Under the pieces are notes generated by a model that worked only from the letters and a program-made list of their open reading frames with translations, was not told the origin of the DNA and made no database searches. Positions 25,268-31,756 of a DNA stretch of 35,964 nt are shown here, piece by piece; positions within the stretch are counted from its first letter, which is position 1, and every line of letters begins with the position of its first letter. Origin of the DNA: a virus; IMG/VR virus record IMGVR_UViG_3300027659_000103, positions 1 to 35,964 of that record. One strand, given 5' to 3'. A program made the translations under genes and the position numbers.

Positions 25268-25287
25268 TTATGGTAAAATTATAAGCT

Positions 25288-26439
25288 ATGCTTATAAATC
25301 CTAATTTTTCAAAAAGATTAGATCAGTGGTTTAGAGAACGTTGGGTTGATATTTCAAGGCCTAAGCCTGGTGGTGGGTTTGAGCCATGTGGCCGAGCAGA
25401 TGCTGAATCTGGTAAATATCCTAAGTGTGTTCCAGCCGCTCGTGCTGCAAGAATGACACCTGCACAAATTGCATCCGCTGTTAGACGTAAACGCCGCGCC
25501 GAATCAACTCAAACAAGGCAAGATAAAAAACCGATCAATGTTTCCACAGATGTTGAAAAAGCATCTCGTAATGTACCTACCAACCCGGCTCTTTATGCAA
25601 GAGTAAAAGCTGAAGCTAAAAGAAAATTTGATGTTTACCCTTCAGCATATGCCAATGCATGGTTGGTTCGTGAATATAAAAAAAGAGGTGGTGGGTATAG
25701 AACGGTTTCAAAATCTGAAGAAGTTGTTAATAAAGTTGCTGACGATCTTGATGAGCAAGAAGCCATATTGGCAGATATGTTGATTGAGCTAACAAGGAAA
25801 CATGGTAAGTTCAATGAAGACGGAATAGGGGTGTGGGCTGGATATGACAAGCCAAGTGATAACGATGTTGCCGATATTGGTGTTAAATGCTCAAACTGTG
25901 TTCTTTATGAAGGCAACGGGGTTTGTAAAATTATAGAACAGAAAGTAGAAGAAGAAGGAAAATGTAGGTTTGCCATTATTCCAGACGGGGTGGTTCAGAC
26001 AGATAAGGAAATATATGATATGCTTAGAACGGTATCTGTTGATACAAGGAGTTTTATGAAAGACAATATGAAAAAAATGATCAACGATCATGTTACAATG
26101 AAATCTTGGCATGAGACATCTGCAAAAGCTGCAGCTGAGCAAATGCAAGATCACATTAAAGCAGCCGCTTGGCATGATTCTCAAGTGAATATGATTAAAG
26201 GAATGATTACAGAAGTTCCTCTTGATCCAGAAAAGAAGATGAGTGGGATTCCATCAGCTGGTTCGGCATCTACGCCAGCATCTCGTATGAAAGAAAAAGC
26301 CGGTGCAAAAGAAGTTCCTTTGGACCCAAAAACTCTTAAAAAGAATGATTTGGTTGAAATGCTTTTAGGACACGAAAATGAATATGGCAAATTTGATATC
26401 CCAGTAGAGGAAGTAGCAAATTTTTTGCTTGAAGATTAA
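25288..26439 (+). CDS. Phage multi-domain protein with Cys cluster
   Basis: 383 aa. N-terminal RERWVDISRPKPGGGFEPCGRADAESGKYPKCVPA (about 17-50) and ALYARVKAEAKRKFDVYPSAYANAWLVREYKKRGGGYR (about 100-138) are domains recurring in phage proteins (I recall the first as DUF5872). Residues about 200-230 hold VKCSNCVLYEGNGVCKI with a later GKCRF, a four-Cys cluster that may bind metal. The rest is helical, Lys/Glu-rich (DHVTMKSWHETSAKAAAEQMQ), ending acidic. In other phages such domains are attached to capsid protease or head proteins. No catalytic motif seen. TAAAAT precedes the ATG; no Shine-Dalgarno site. Confidence 0.65.
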   Translation: MLINPNFSKRLDQWFRERWVDISRPKPGGGFEPCGRADAESGKYPKCVPAARAARMTPAQIASAVRRKRRAESTQTRQDKKPINVSTDVEKASRNVPTNPALYARVKAEAKRKFDVYPSAYANAWLVREYKKRGGGYRTVSKSEEVVNKVADDLDEQEAILADMLIELTRKHGKFNEDGIGVWAGYDKPSDNDVADIGVKCSNCVLYEGNGVCKIIEQKVEEEGKCRFAIIPDGVVQTDKEIYDMLRTVSVDTRSFMKDNMKKMINDHVTMKSWHETSAKAAAEQMQDHIKAAAWHDSQVNMIKGMITEVPLDPEKKMSGIPSAGSASTPASRMKEKAGAKEVPLDPKTLKKNDLVEMLLGHENEYGKFDIPVEEVANFLLED

Positions 26440-26444
26440 TATAA

Positions 26445-26657
26445 ATGGAAACACCAATTGTCGTAGCAATTATTAGTTTAATCGGTGGGGTTATTGTTGC
26501 ATTAATTCAACAAAGCAGGAAAGAAAATAAACAAGACCACAATGTTGTTTCAAGTTTAATTAAACAAGTTCACAAAGATGTGGTTAATGTAGAAAATAAA
26601 TTAGATAGCCACATTAAAGAACACACAGCATCAAAACCATTAGTAAAGAAAAAATAA
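26445..26657 (+). CDS. Small membrane-anchored coiled-coil protein
   Basis: 70 aa. METPIVVAIISLIGGVIVALIQ is a single N-terminal membrane segment. SLIKQVHKDVVNVENKLDSHIKEH after it is a short coiled coil with a Lys tail. The shape (one helix plus coiled coil) is that of many actinophage holin-like or DUF2746-type proteins. It is the last gene before a strong terminator. Role in lysis is possible but not shown. Confidence 0.6.
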   Translation: METPIVVAIISLIGGVIVALIQQSRKENKQDHNVVSSLIKQVHKDVVNVENKLDSHIKEHTASKPLVKKK

Positions 26658-26667
26658 CAATTTTAAT

Positions 26668-26731
26668 ATAGCCAGCCCTGGTTTTACTTATTTCGTAAGA
26701 TTAAGTTGAATACGGGGCTGGCTATTTTTTT
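26668..26731 (+). terminator. Intrinsic terminator
   Basis: An 11-bp perfect outer stem (ATAGCCAGCCC / GGGCTGGCTAT) with a long inner arm that pairs partly (ACTTA...TAAGT) is followed by TTTTTTTAT. It ends the first rightward operon. Confidence 0.85.
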
Positions 26732-26795
26732 ATAAAATCACAACATTTTTTATTTTATTATGGTAGAGTGTTTACAACAAGAAAGAGAGAACCAT

Positions 26796-27281
26796 ATGGA
26801 TATTAAAGAAAATACCGAAATCTCTGAAATTAATGATTTTTTAGTTAACGAAGTTGAGCTAGAAAAAATTTATACCAAATTGATTGGTACAATAAAATCA
26901 ACTATGGATTCAACTGCTGAAAGAACCGCTAGCGCAGTTATCTACGGCTACTACAAAGGCTGGAATCTAACAAAAACTGTAAAGTATTATAACTTAGAAG
27001 AAGAAGCCGCATTTTTTTTCTGGAAACATTTTAATTTTAAAATAAAGGAAGGAGGTCAAACTATGAGTAGAACAAAAACAAAACAAAATAATATTGTAAC
27101 TTATTTGGAAAAGAATGTAGGGCAAGTTGTAACGCCAGCAAAGGTGTCAACAGATGTCAGCATCTCTCTTCCAACATTTTATAATTTCTACAACGCAAAC
27201 CGTCAATTCTTTAAAAAGGTAAAGCGTGGTCAATTTGAAATTGTAAATCCAAAAGAACAAAGAGAGTCTGAATTAAATTAA
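26796..27281 (+). CDS. Two-part regulator-like protein, full-length form
   Basis: 161 aa from ATG 26796 (GAGAG 6 nt upstream); ATG 26760 would add 12 residues. The N-terminal half is helical: EINDFLVNEVELEKIYTKLIGTIKS, AERTASAVIYGYYKGWNLTKTVKYYNL. The C-terminal half (NNIVTYLEKNVGQVVTPAKVSTDVSISLPTFYNFY, ending KVKRGQFEIVNP) reads like a winged helix with wing residues GQFEI. A DNA-binding regulator is therefore likely. An internal, strong start lies at 27063. A terminator lies just upstream, so it begins a new unit. Confidence 0.6.
   Translation: MDIKENTEISEINDFLVNEVELEKIYTKLIGTIKSTMDSTAERTASAVIYGYYKGWNLTKTVKYYNLEEEAAFFFWKHFNFKIKEGGQTMSRTKTKQNNIVTYLEKNVGQVVTPAKVSTDVSISLPTFYNFYNANRQFFKKVKRGQFEIVNPKEQRESELN
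27063..27281 (+). CDS. Nested winged-helix-like short form, same frame
   Basis: 72 aa from an internal ATG (MSRTKTKQNNIVTYLE) with AAGGAGGT-type pairing (AGGAGGT, 6 nt spacing), the best Shine-Dalgarno site of this operon and much better than at the parent start. The product is just the C-terminal winged-helix-like domain without the N-terminal half. Independent production of a DNA-binding domain would compete with or replace the full protein. It may even be the main product. Confidence 0.6.
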   Translation: MSRTKTKQNNIVTYLEKNVGQVVTPAKVSTDVSISLPTFYNFYNANRQFFKKVKRGQFEIVNPKEQRESELN

Positions 27282-27290
27282 TAACAAACG

Positions 27291-27375
27291 GGCAGCCATT
27301 TTTTAAGGAAAGATAATGACAGTAGTAAAAAAACCAATCAAAGATAATAATGTAATTACTTGGGAAATGGCTGCC
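27291..27375 (+). promoter_or_regulatory. Inverted repeat around the 27316 ribosome-binding site
   Basis: GGCAGCCATTT (27291-27301) and AAATGGCTGCC (27365-27375) are perfect 11-bp complements. They enclose the AAGGAAA site, the ATG and the first 16 codons in a 63-nt loop. In mRNA this stem could change access to the start site; as DNA it could be an operator. Confidence 0.45.
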
Positions 27376-27852
27376 TACGACTCAACAGAAGAGTTGTATG
27401 CAGATATTAATACTCTTAATGATAAATCAATCTTGAGTCTGCGAGAAGAAATTGATTCTTATATAGATTCCAAAACATATCTTGATTCAGATGGATTAAT
27501 GAAACATGCGCACAAAAATCGTTGGGCAATTTTGTCAACAAATGCACTTCGTCTTGCAAAAAATTTGGACATAACTTATTTACTTACCAGTTCTGAAATT
27601 TTAAATACTGTTATTAAAAAACAAAGAGATTATGGGCATAAAAATATTTCAAAATTTGGCATCACCGGTCTTGTAATTAGAGTGCACGACAAAGTTGCAC
27701 GAGTAGAGAATTTAATGAAAAAAGAAAACTACATTAATTCAGTTAGTGATGAAACAATGCTAGATACATTGATGGATATTATTGGATATTCAATTATTGC
27801 TTACATGTGGTTAAATAATACTTTTATGTATGAACTAGGAGAAAAAAAATGA
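27316..27852 (+). CDS. NTP-pyrophosphatase-like protein (DUF1599 type)
   Basis: 178 aa. The C-terminal half KKQRDYGHKNISKFGITGLVIRVHDKVARVENLMKK, followed by SVSDETMLDTLMDIIGYSIIAYMWL, matches the all-alpha MazG-like family called nucleotide-modification-associated domain 1 (DUF1599), with its conserved DYG, R--DK--R and DTL-D--GY residues. These enzymes hydrolyse or select nucleotides in phage nucleotide metabolism. The N-terminal 85 residues (SILSLREEIDSYI) are helical and unassigned. AAGGAAA precedes the ATG. The next gene overlaps the stop (ATGA). Confidence 0.75.
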   Translation: MTVVKKPIKDNNVITWEMAAYDSTEELYADINTLNDKSILSLREEIDSYIDSKTYLDSDGLMKHAHKNRWAILSTNALRLAKNLDITYLLTSSEILNTVIKKQRDYGHKNISKFGITGLVIRVHDKVARVENLMKKENYINSVSDETMLDTLMDIIGYSIIAYMWLNNTFMYELGEKK

Positions 27853-28238
27853 AAAAACCACTACACAAACATTTGTTACTTAGAGGAATGATTGTAGATG
27901 CCCCAACTTCTGAAAAAGTTGTTGTTGAATGGCTTCGTGATTTTGTTGACAAAATTGGCATGAAAATTGTTCAAGGCCCATTTGCTTCTATGATCACAGA
28001 AAAAGGCAATCGTGGTCTTACAGCAACTGTGATGATTGAGACATCACATATTGCCTTTCACATTTGGGATGAACAAAATCCAAGCTTACTTCAGTTTGAT
28101 TTGTACACATGTTCTGAACTTAATGTAAATTATGTTCTTGATACCATTAGTTCGTTTTTTAATTTTACAGAATATCAATACATGGTTCTTGATAGAGAAA
28201 AAGGGTTTAAGGTAATCCAAGGAGTTTACTCAGAGTAA
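27849..28238 (+). CDS. speD: S-adenosylmethionine decarboxylase-like protein
   Basis: 129 aa. LHKHLLLRGMIVDAP, GPFASMI, GNRGLTATVMIETSHIAFHIWDE and FDLYTCS match the prokaryotic AdoMet decarboxylase proenzyme. Ser66 in TSH is the expected self-cleavage site giving the pyruvoyl group, followed by His67 and His71, with active-site Cys88. The product, decarboxylated AdoMet, feeds spermidine synthesis. Similar speD genes are known in cyanophages and are thought to support polyamines for DNA packaging or translation. ATGA and TAATG overlaps tie it to both neighbours. Confidence 0.8.
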   Translation: MKKPLHKHLLLRGMIVDAPTSEKVVVEWLRDFVDKIGMKIVQGPFASMITEKGNRGLTATVMIETSHIAFHIWDEQNPSLLQFDLYTCSELNVNYVLDTISSFFNFTEYQYMVLDREKGFKVIQGVYSE

Positions 28239-28753
28239 TGCCGGTACAAAAAAACAAAAAAAAACATATGGAAGCATGGATGCTCAGATATGTTATTCTA
28301 ATAAAGAAGATGCTGCGCTTGTCAGACTGGACAATTATAATGCAAAACGAACCGTGTTCTTCTGACTGCCTTGCAGAGACAGATGTAATTACCGGCCAAC
28401 ATCTTGCCAAAATGTATTTGAGTAAAACTTATACAAAAGATACTCCAGAAAATCTTCGGGCAACAATCATTCATGAACTGCTTCATTGCCATCTATCGCC
28501 AATTTCAGAATTGTCAGAAGAAATATTAAAACCTCTTGCTGATGAACTTGGCGGCAGTAGAGTTATTAAATCAGCTATTAACGGTATTGAGTATGAAACA
28601 GAAAGAAGCATTGATGCTATCTCTGAAGCCATAGCTCCATACTTCCCCCTGCCATCTATGCCTAAAAAGAAAAGTGCTAGAAAGAAAAAAGTTGTTAAAA
28701 AAAGAATTGTTAAAAGAAAAGTGATCAAGAAAAAACCAGTAAAGAAAAAATAA
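28238..28753 (+). CDS. SprT-like zinc metallopeptidase with Lys-rich tail
   Basis: 171 aa. TIIHELLHCHL holds the HExxH zinc motif (His79, Glu80, His83); the third ligand may be in the later Glu-rich helix (TERSIDAISEAIAPYF). LRLSDWTIIMQNEPC before it is typical of small phage SprT-like proteins. The last 35 residues are an almost pure Lys/Arg/Val tail (KKKVVKKRIVKRKV), which should bind nucleic acid. It might remove proteins from DNA, as the SprT/Spartan family does; inference. Start coupled by TAATG. Confidence 0.7.
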   Translation: MPVQKNKKKHMEAWMLRYVILIKKMLRLSDWTIIMQNEPCSSDCLAETDVITGQHLAKMYLSKTYTKDTPENLRATIIHELLHCHLSPISELSEEILKPLADELGGSRVIKSAINGIEYETERSIDAISEAIAPYFPLPSMPKKKSARKKKVVKKRIVKRKVIKKKPVKKK

Positions 28754-28762
28754 AGGAGAAAG

Positions 28763-28843
28763 ATGTCAAAACAAGATAAAATAACCCATGCTATTTATTT
28801 TTGCCTACATGCAATCACGATTGCTATTTTGTTGGTAAAATAG
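28763..28843 (+). CDS. 26-aa single-helix membrane peptide
   Basis: MSKQDKITHAIYFCLHAITIAILLVK: a charged start then one hydrophobic helix ending in Lys. AAAGGAGAAAG lies just before the ATG, a convincing ribosome site. It fills the space between two genes with only 3 nt before the next ATG. Function unknown. Confidence 0.6.
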   Translation: MSKQDKITHAIYFCLHAITIAILLVK

Positions 28844-28846
28844 ATC

Positions 28847-29464
28847 ATGCCTGAATTAAACGCAAATACTCCAGCAATAGAGTGCTATGTTCGTGGGCAG
28901 TACCTGCGTGATCAGATTGATTCACATGACATTGTTTTCCCGTGTATGATTTTTGGTGTTAGTTCAATTCAAGGCCGGTCCCCGCAATTTCATTTTTTGA
29001 TGGAAGATGGCGGGGTGTGGTGGAGAATGCCAATATCTGCTTTTTGTACAAAACCAAACAGCCCGCATGTGGATATTCACGAATTGGTTTTATGGAACGC
29101 CTTTAGCCCATATGTTGCGGTAACTGAGTTTCAAGCTATGCGTAATATGAAAATGACATATGTTTCTAGGTCTGGCGATTTTGTAAACGGCAAATATTTG
29201 TTTACTCTTGACTGGCATTCACCAGAAGATAACCAGCTTAACGCCGGGTTTAGCACAAGCCCAGGACAGCACAAGTGCGGTCATGTAATTGAGAGAGAAG
29301 ATGGCAATATTGCTATCCAGCCAAACAATAGAATTCGTTTATGGGACCCGTCTTACACAACCAAGAAAGAAACATTAATTCAAAGAAAGATTAATTCCCA
29401 AATGTGGGATGTAGAAGATGCCGACAAGTGGACATCGCCGGACAATGATGATTATGAATATTAA
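28847..29464 (+). CDS. Conserved phage protein of unknown function
   Basis: 205 aa. VRGQYLRDQIDSHDIVFPCMIFGVSSIQGRSPQFHFLMEDGGVWWRMPISAFC and LVLWNAFSPYVAVTEFQAMRNMKMTYVSRSG read like a conserved protein I associate with cyanophages and other aquatic phages, with no known activity. It has a soluble mixed alpha/beta composition and an acidic, aromatic end (DNDDYEY). TAAAAT ends 5 nt before the ATG and no Shine-Dalgarno site is seen, so it may also be made from a leaderless transcript. Confidence 0.6.
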   Translation: MPELNANTPAIECYVRGQYLRDQIDSHDIVFPCMIFGVSSIQGRSPQFHFLMEDGGVWWRMPISAFCTKPNSPHVDIHELVLWNAFSPYVAVTEFQAMRNMKMTYVSRSGDFVNGKYLFTLDWHSPEDNQLNAGFSTSPGQHKCGHVIEREDGNIAIQPNNRIRLWDPSYTTKKETLIQRKINSQMWDVEDADKWTSPDNDDYEY

Positions 29465-29900
29465 ACCAATATCTTCAGAACTTCAAATTCAAGTAGAAAG
29501 TTTAAAAAACAAGATGGCTCCCGATAGTTATAAATACATCGGGGTTGATGAAGGTTGGTACTTGATTGTGGCAGACTGCGATAGAGACCTAACGGCTATT
29601 AACCCAGATTATCAAATTCTTCAGATCAAAGAAAAATTCGGAGGTCTTAGATATTATATTGAACCAGTAAACGCTACCACAAAAGAAGTTAAGGATATGA
29701 ACAAGGTTATTAGAAGATACGAGGGTATAGCATCAAGGACATGTGAAGCAACAGGGCTTCCGGGGGTTTTGATGAAATCTGTTGGAGGGTGGCTAAAAAC
29801 ACTAAACCCTGAATATGCTGCTGTTTCTTTAAATTACGCCAGATATGAGGTGGTTAATAATCCGCCATCGGATGAAGAATGGTCGGATGCAATTAAATGA
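29445..29900 (+). CDS. Conserved phage protein with KEKFGGLRYY motif
   Basis: 151 aa; start uncertain among ATGs at 29445, 29448 and 29454, all inside the end of the upstream gene. YIGVDEGWYLIVADCDRDL, IKEKFGGLRYYIEP and YEGIASRTCEATGLPGVLM are the hallmarks of a widespread phage/bacterial family of unknown role. That family often carries a zinc knuckle; only one Cys (TCE) remains here, so the knuckle seems lost. The stop overlaps the next start (ATGA). Confidence 0.6.
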   Translation: MMIMNIKPISSELQIQVESLKNKMAPDSYKYIGVDEGWYLIVADCDRDLTAINPDYQILQIKEKFGGLRYYIEPVNATTKEVKDMNKVIRRYEGIASRTCEATGLPGVLMKSVGGWLKTLNPEYAAVSLNYARYEVVNNPPSDEEWSDAIK

Positions 29901-30496
29901 TAAAAAATAATATAAATGTTATCAATGACATTGTACCAATCCGTCAACAAATTGAATTATACAAGCATGTTCGGGATAGTAAAATTGCTTATCGTTTATA
30001 TAACACACATATTTTTACGGGGGATGAAGATCAAAAATTCAATCACGCTCCGCAGCAGTTGTCTCATCACCTGTATATGGTGGAAGAAGACAAAGCATCC
30101 CCGCATCTTGAAATCATAAAACCGTGGTTTGACGTAATAACTAAAAAATACGGGGATGTAAAGCTTTTAAGGGCCAAAATAAATATGACCTTCCCATACC
30201 CACCGATGGTTAGATACGAGCCTCAAATGCCACACATAGACATGCAATATGAAAATGGAGAGCCTATAGACCACAAGGTGCTTTTATATTACATAAATGA
30301 CTCAGATGGACCCACATACTTTTTTAACGATTTATACGAGATTACAGACAGCATACAGCCCAAACAGGGCGTGGGGGTGTTCTTTGACGGCAGCCAGATT
30401 CACGCAGCTTCCAACCCGGTCTTCAATCCCTTTAGATTTGTGCTAAACATTGACTTTCAAGTTGAGCCAAGTGTGGCGCAAAATAAATTGTACTAA
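29897..30496 (+). CDS. 2OG-Fe(II) oxygenase
   Basis: 199 aa. PHIDMQYENGE gives His113 and Asp115, GSQIHAASNP gives His169, the three iron ligands, and FRFVLNIDF gives Arg180 for 2-oxoglutarate. YYINDSDGPTYFFN and GVGVFFDG are typical strands of the double-stranded beta helix of prolyl-hydroxylase-like enzymes in marine phages. The substrate is unknown; it may modify a protein or a nucleotide. Last gene of the coupled chain 27316-30496. Confidence 0.8.
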   Translation: MIKNNINVINDIVPIRQQIELYKHVRDSKIAYRLYNTHIFTGDEDQKFNHAPQQLSHHLYMVEEDKASPHLEIIKPWFDVITKKYGDVKLLRAKINMTFPYPPMVRYEPQMPHIDMQYENGEPIDHKVLLYYINDSDGPTYFFNDLYEITDSIQPKQGVGVFFDGSQIHAASNPVFNPFRFVLNIDFQVEPSVAQNKLY

Positions 30497-30500
30497 CCAA

Positions 30501-30528
30501 AAAAGCCCCGCTTGAAAAGCCCCGCTTG
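30501..30528 (+). repeat. 14-bp perfect tandem repeat with mini-hairpins
   Basis: AAAAGCCCCGCTTG occurs twice without gap, 4 bp after the oxygenase stop. Each copy can form a small AAGC-CCC-GCTT hairpin and T-rich sequence follows. It might act as a weak terminator or slow degradation from the 3' end. Confidence 0.6.
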
Positions 30529-30556
30529 AGTTTTATATTATTGATATAATATATAA

Positions 30557-30730
30557 ATGCCACAATACGAATACAAATGTATAAATGATCACTACCATAC
30601 TGAGGATAGATCAATTCTGGAAGACCAGAAAGTTGACAGATGCTTGATCTGCAACGAAATATTAAAACAAATTTACAACCCGCCTTTAATTACTTTAAAA
30701 GGGCATGGCTTCTATAAGAACAGCAAGTGA
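30557..30730 (+). CDS. FmdB-like zinc-ribbon protein
   Basis: 57 aa: MPQYEYKCINDHYH, DQKVDRCLICNEILKQIYNPP and final GHGFYKNSK follow the FmdB/CxxC_CxxC_SSSS regulatory-protein pattern (P-YEY-C start, second CxxC near 29-32, G-GFY end). In the first knuckle the second Cys is replaced by His in CINDH. TATAAT ends 6 nt before the ATG and no Shine-Dalgarno site is present, so the gene is probably leaderless. Zinc binding is likely; the partner is unknown. Confidence 0.75.
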   Translation: MPQYEYKCINDHYHTEDRSILEDQKVDRCLICNEILKQIYNPPLITLKGHGFYKNSK

Positions 30731-30836
30731 TCTACCAATAAATAATAATTCACCCAATCATTATTTATACCCCGCAAAAAAATGTTTATGTATACTTAAA
30801 CCGGCGGCGAACAATCGCTTACCTTAGGACCGTTAT

Positions 30837-30881
30837 AGATGCACATGCCCTTGGACCAAAAGCCCAGGGGCATGTGCATCT
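30837..30881 (+). terminator. Strong hairpin, possible terminator
   Basis: A perfect 14-bp stem (AGATGCACATGCCC / GGGCATGTGCATCT), with a loop that can form TTGG-A-CCAA, is followed by TTTATCGTTTTA. It separates the FmdB-like gene from the cassette array. The T tract is interrupted, so a processing or protein-binding role is also possible. The remainder of 30731-30988 shows no gene; TATACT at 30791-30796 is an isolated -10-like box. Confidence 0.55.
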
Positions 30882-30988
30882 TTATCGTTTTATCCAAACC
30901 AATTTTTCCTAAAATTTTAGTATGTATTTTTTTAGTGTTAATTATGTTTTTTTGTTTGTTTGATTTTGGTCTGTTGAGTAGGGTCAAA

Positions 30989-31031
30989 GCGGGCGTTCAA
31001 CGGTGCGATTAGCACAAAGTTGAACACCCGC
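30989..31031 (+). repeat. Cassette hairpin element E1
   Basis: Outer stem GCGGG-GTTCAAC / GTTGAAC-CCCGC, then G, inner stem GTGC / GCAC, pentaloop GATTA, and AAA on the 3' side. It is the first of nine clear copies. It lies 26 bp upstream of the first cassette promoter; TAGG follows 7 nt later. Confidence 0.85.
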
Positions 31032-31057
31032 AAATTAGGTTACGCAGGCTATGCGTT

Positions 31058-31090
31058 TTGAATACACATTTGTAAGCGTATCGGTATAGT
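31058..31090 (+). promoter_or_regulatory. Cassette promoter P1
   Basis: TTGAATACACATTT, with TATAGT beginning 21 bp after TTGAAT. All seven cassette promoters keep this exact distance. The gap is too long for a plain sigma-70 -35/-10 pair, so TTGAATACACA may be an activator or phage sigma site. Confidence 0.8.
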
Positions 31091-31097
31091 ATTATTC

Positions 31098-31123
31098 ATC
31101 AAGCGAAACAGAAGTAGCCTGAT
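31098..31123 (+). promoter_or_regulatory. 5'-end leader hairpin L1
   Basis: TCAAG at 31099 can pair with CCTGA at 31118-31122, with one mismatch. The loop contains GCGAAAC and GAAGTA, shared with the leaders at 32960 and 33408. It starts about where the RNA should start. Confidence 0.5.
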
Positions 31124-31142
31124 ACCTAACAAGGAGATAGAT

Positions 31143-31385
31143 ATGGATACCACAATGGATACACTCAGCCAAACAATTAACTGGCTAGAGCGTTTATCAA
31201 GAATAGCCAAAGATAGTGATAAAGCATTGGCAGATACAATGGCAATTGATACTTGGACTGATGTTAATGTTCTCATCAACAGTCAGCACAGTGTCAAGGC
31301 TCTTATCAAAGAATTAAATGTGATGGTATCAATGATGACAACTCGCAAAATTGAGTTGGCAAATATGCTCAAAGATGTACTTTGA
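31143..31385 (+). CDS. Cassette 1 protein, unknown
   Basis: 80 aa: MDTTMDTLSQTINWLERLSRIAKDSDKALAD, then VNVLINSQHSVKALIKELNVMVSMMTTRKIELANMLKDVL. All-helical with heptad-like spacing, probably a coiled coil or helical bundle. AAGGAG precedes the ATG. It resembles the 59-aa cassette 3 product in being a short helical protein with Leu/Met/Asn patterns, but relation is not proven. It shares its transcript with the next gene (TGATG overlap). Confidence 0.6.
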   Translation: MDTTMDTLSQTINWLERLSRIAKDSDKALADTMAIDTWTDVNVLINSQHSVKALIKELNVMVSMMTTRKIELANMLKDVL

Positions 31386-31501
31386 TGATACCGTTGCCAA
31401 ATGGAGACACAACAACAATAGCCAATGAACACTTGCTACTTATAGCGTTTGTCTCATTGTTTATCGGTTGGCAGTTATGTAAGTGGTGGAATAAGAAATA
31501 A
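31385..31501 (+). CDS. 38-aa membrane peptide, cassette 1
   Basis: MIPLPNGDTTTIANEH, then LLLIAFVSLFIGWQLCKWW and NKK: one membrane helix with a basic end facing the cytoplasm. The ATG overlaps the preceding stop (TGATG), so it is coupled to the 80-aa protein, which could be its cytoplasmic partner. A strong terminator follows at 31508. Confidence 0.6.
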   Translation: MIPLPNGDTTTIANEHLLLIAFVSLFIGWQLCKWWNKK

Positions 31502-31507
31502 CAATTA

Positions 31508-31546
31508 CCCCGAAGCACTCACCCCCCGAGTGCTTCGGGGTTTTTT
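31508..31546 (+). terminator. Cassette 1 terminator
   Basis: A perfect 13-bp stem CCCCGAAGCACTC / GAGTGCTTCGGGG, 7-nt loop, then TTTTTTG. Confidence 0.92.
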
Positions 31547-31588
31547 GTTTGCCCGTACACCATTGCTCTTGAGATGATCGTATAGCAG

Positions 31589-31603
31589 TTTTAATATATT
31601 CTC
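31589..31603 (+). repeat. Upstream TTTTAATATATTCTC box
   Basis: This box recurs as TTTTAATACATTCTC at 32315 and TTTAATATATTCTC at 32800, each shortly before a hairpin element, and resembles the TTGAATACACATTCTC promoter box. It may be a second binding site of the same factor. Confidence 0.5.
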
Positions 31604-31647
31604 TTAACAACACACACAACACAAAGAAACAAACCAAACCGGATTAC

Positions 31648-31688
31648 GGTGGAGGGCTACGGTATGCATAATACAAAGTAGAACACCA
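31648..31688 (+). repeat. Cassette hairpin element E2
   Basis: GGTG / CACC outer stem, CTAC / GTAG, inner GTAT / ATAC, pentaloop GCATA, AAA bulge. Both inner stems differ from E1 yet pair fully. AAGG follows 5 nt after the element, and 28 bp separate it from P2. Confidence 0.85.
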
Positions 31689-31716
31689 CACGAAGGGGTT
31701 ACAGGGTATACCAGGA

Positions 31717-31749
31717 TTGAATACACATTCTTGGCTCACTCGGTATAGT
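31717..31749 (+). promoter_or_regulatory. Cassette promoter P2
   Basis: TTGAATACACATTCT with TATAGT after 21 bp (GGTATAGT). Confidence 0.8.
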
Positions 31750-31756
31750 TTTAATT

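Noticed and set aside
26700-26716. TTGAATAC in the rightward intergenic region
   Set aside because: It forms part of the inner arm of the terminator at 26668-26731 and has no TATAGT partner.
30796-30987. 63-aa minus-strand open frame before the array
   Set aside because: It runs through the 14-bp hairpin, lacks a ribosome site and lies against the direction of all neighbours.
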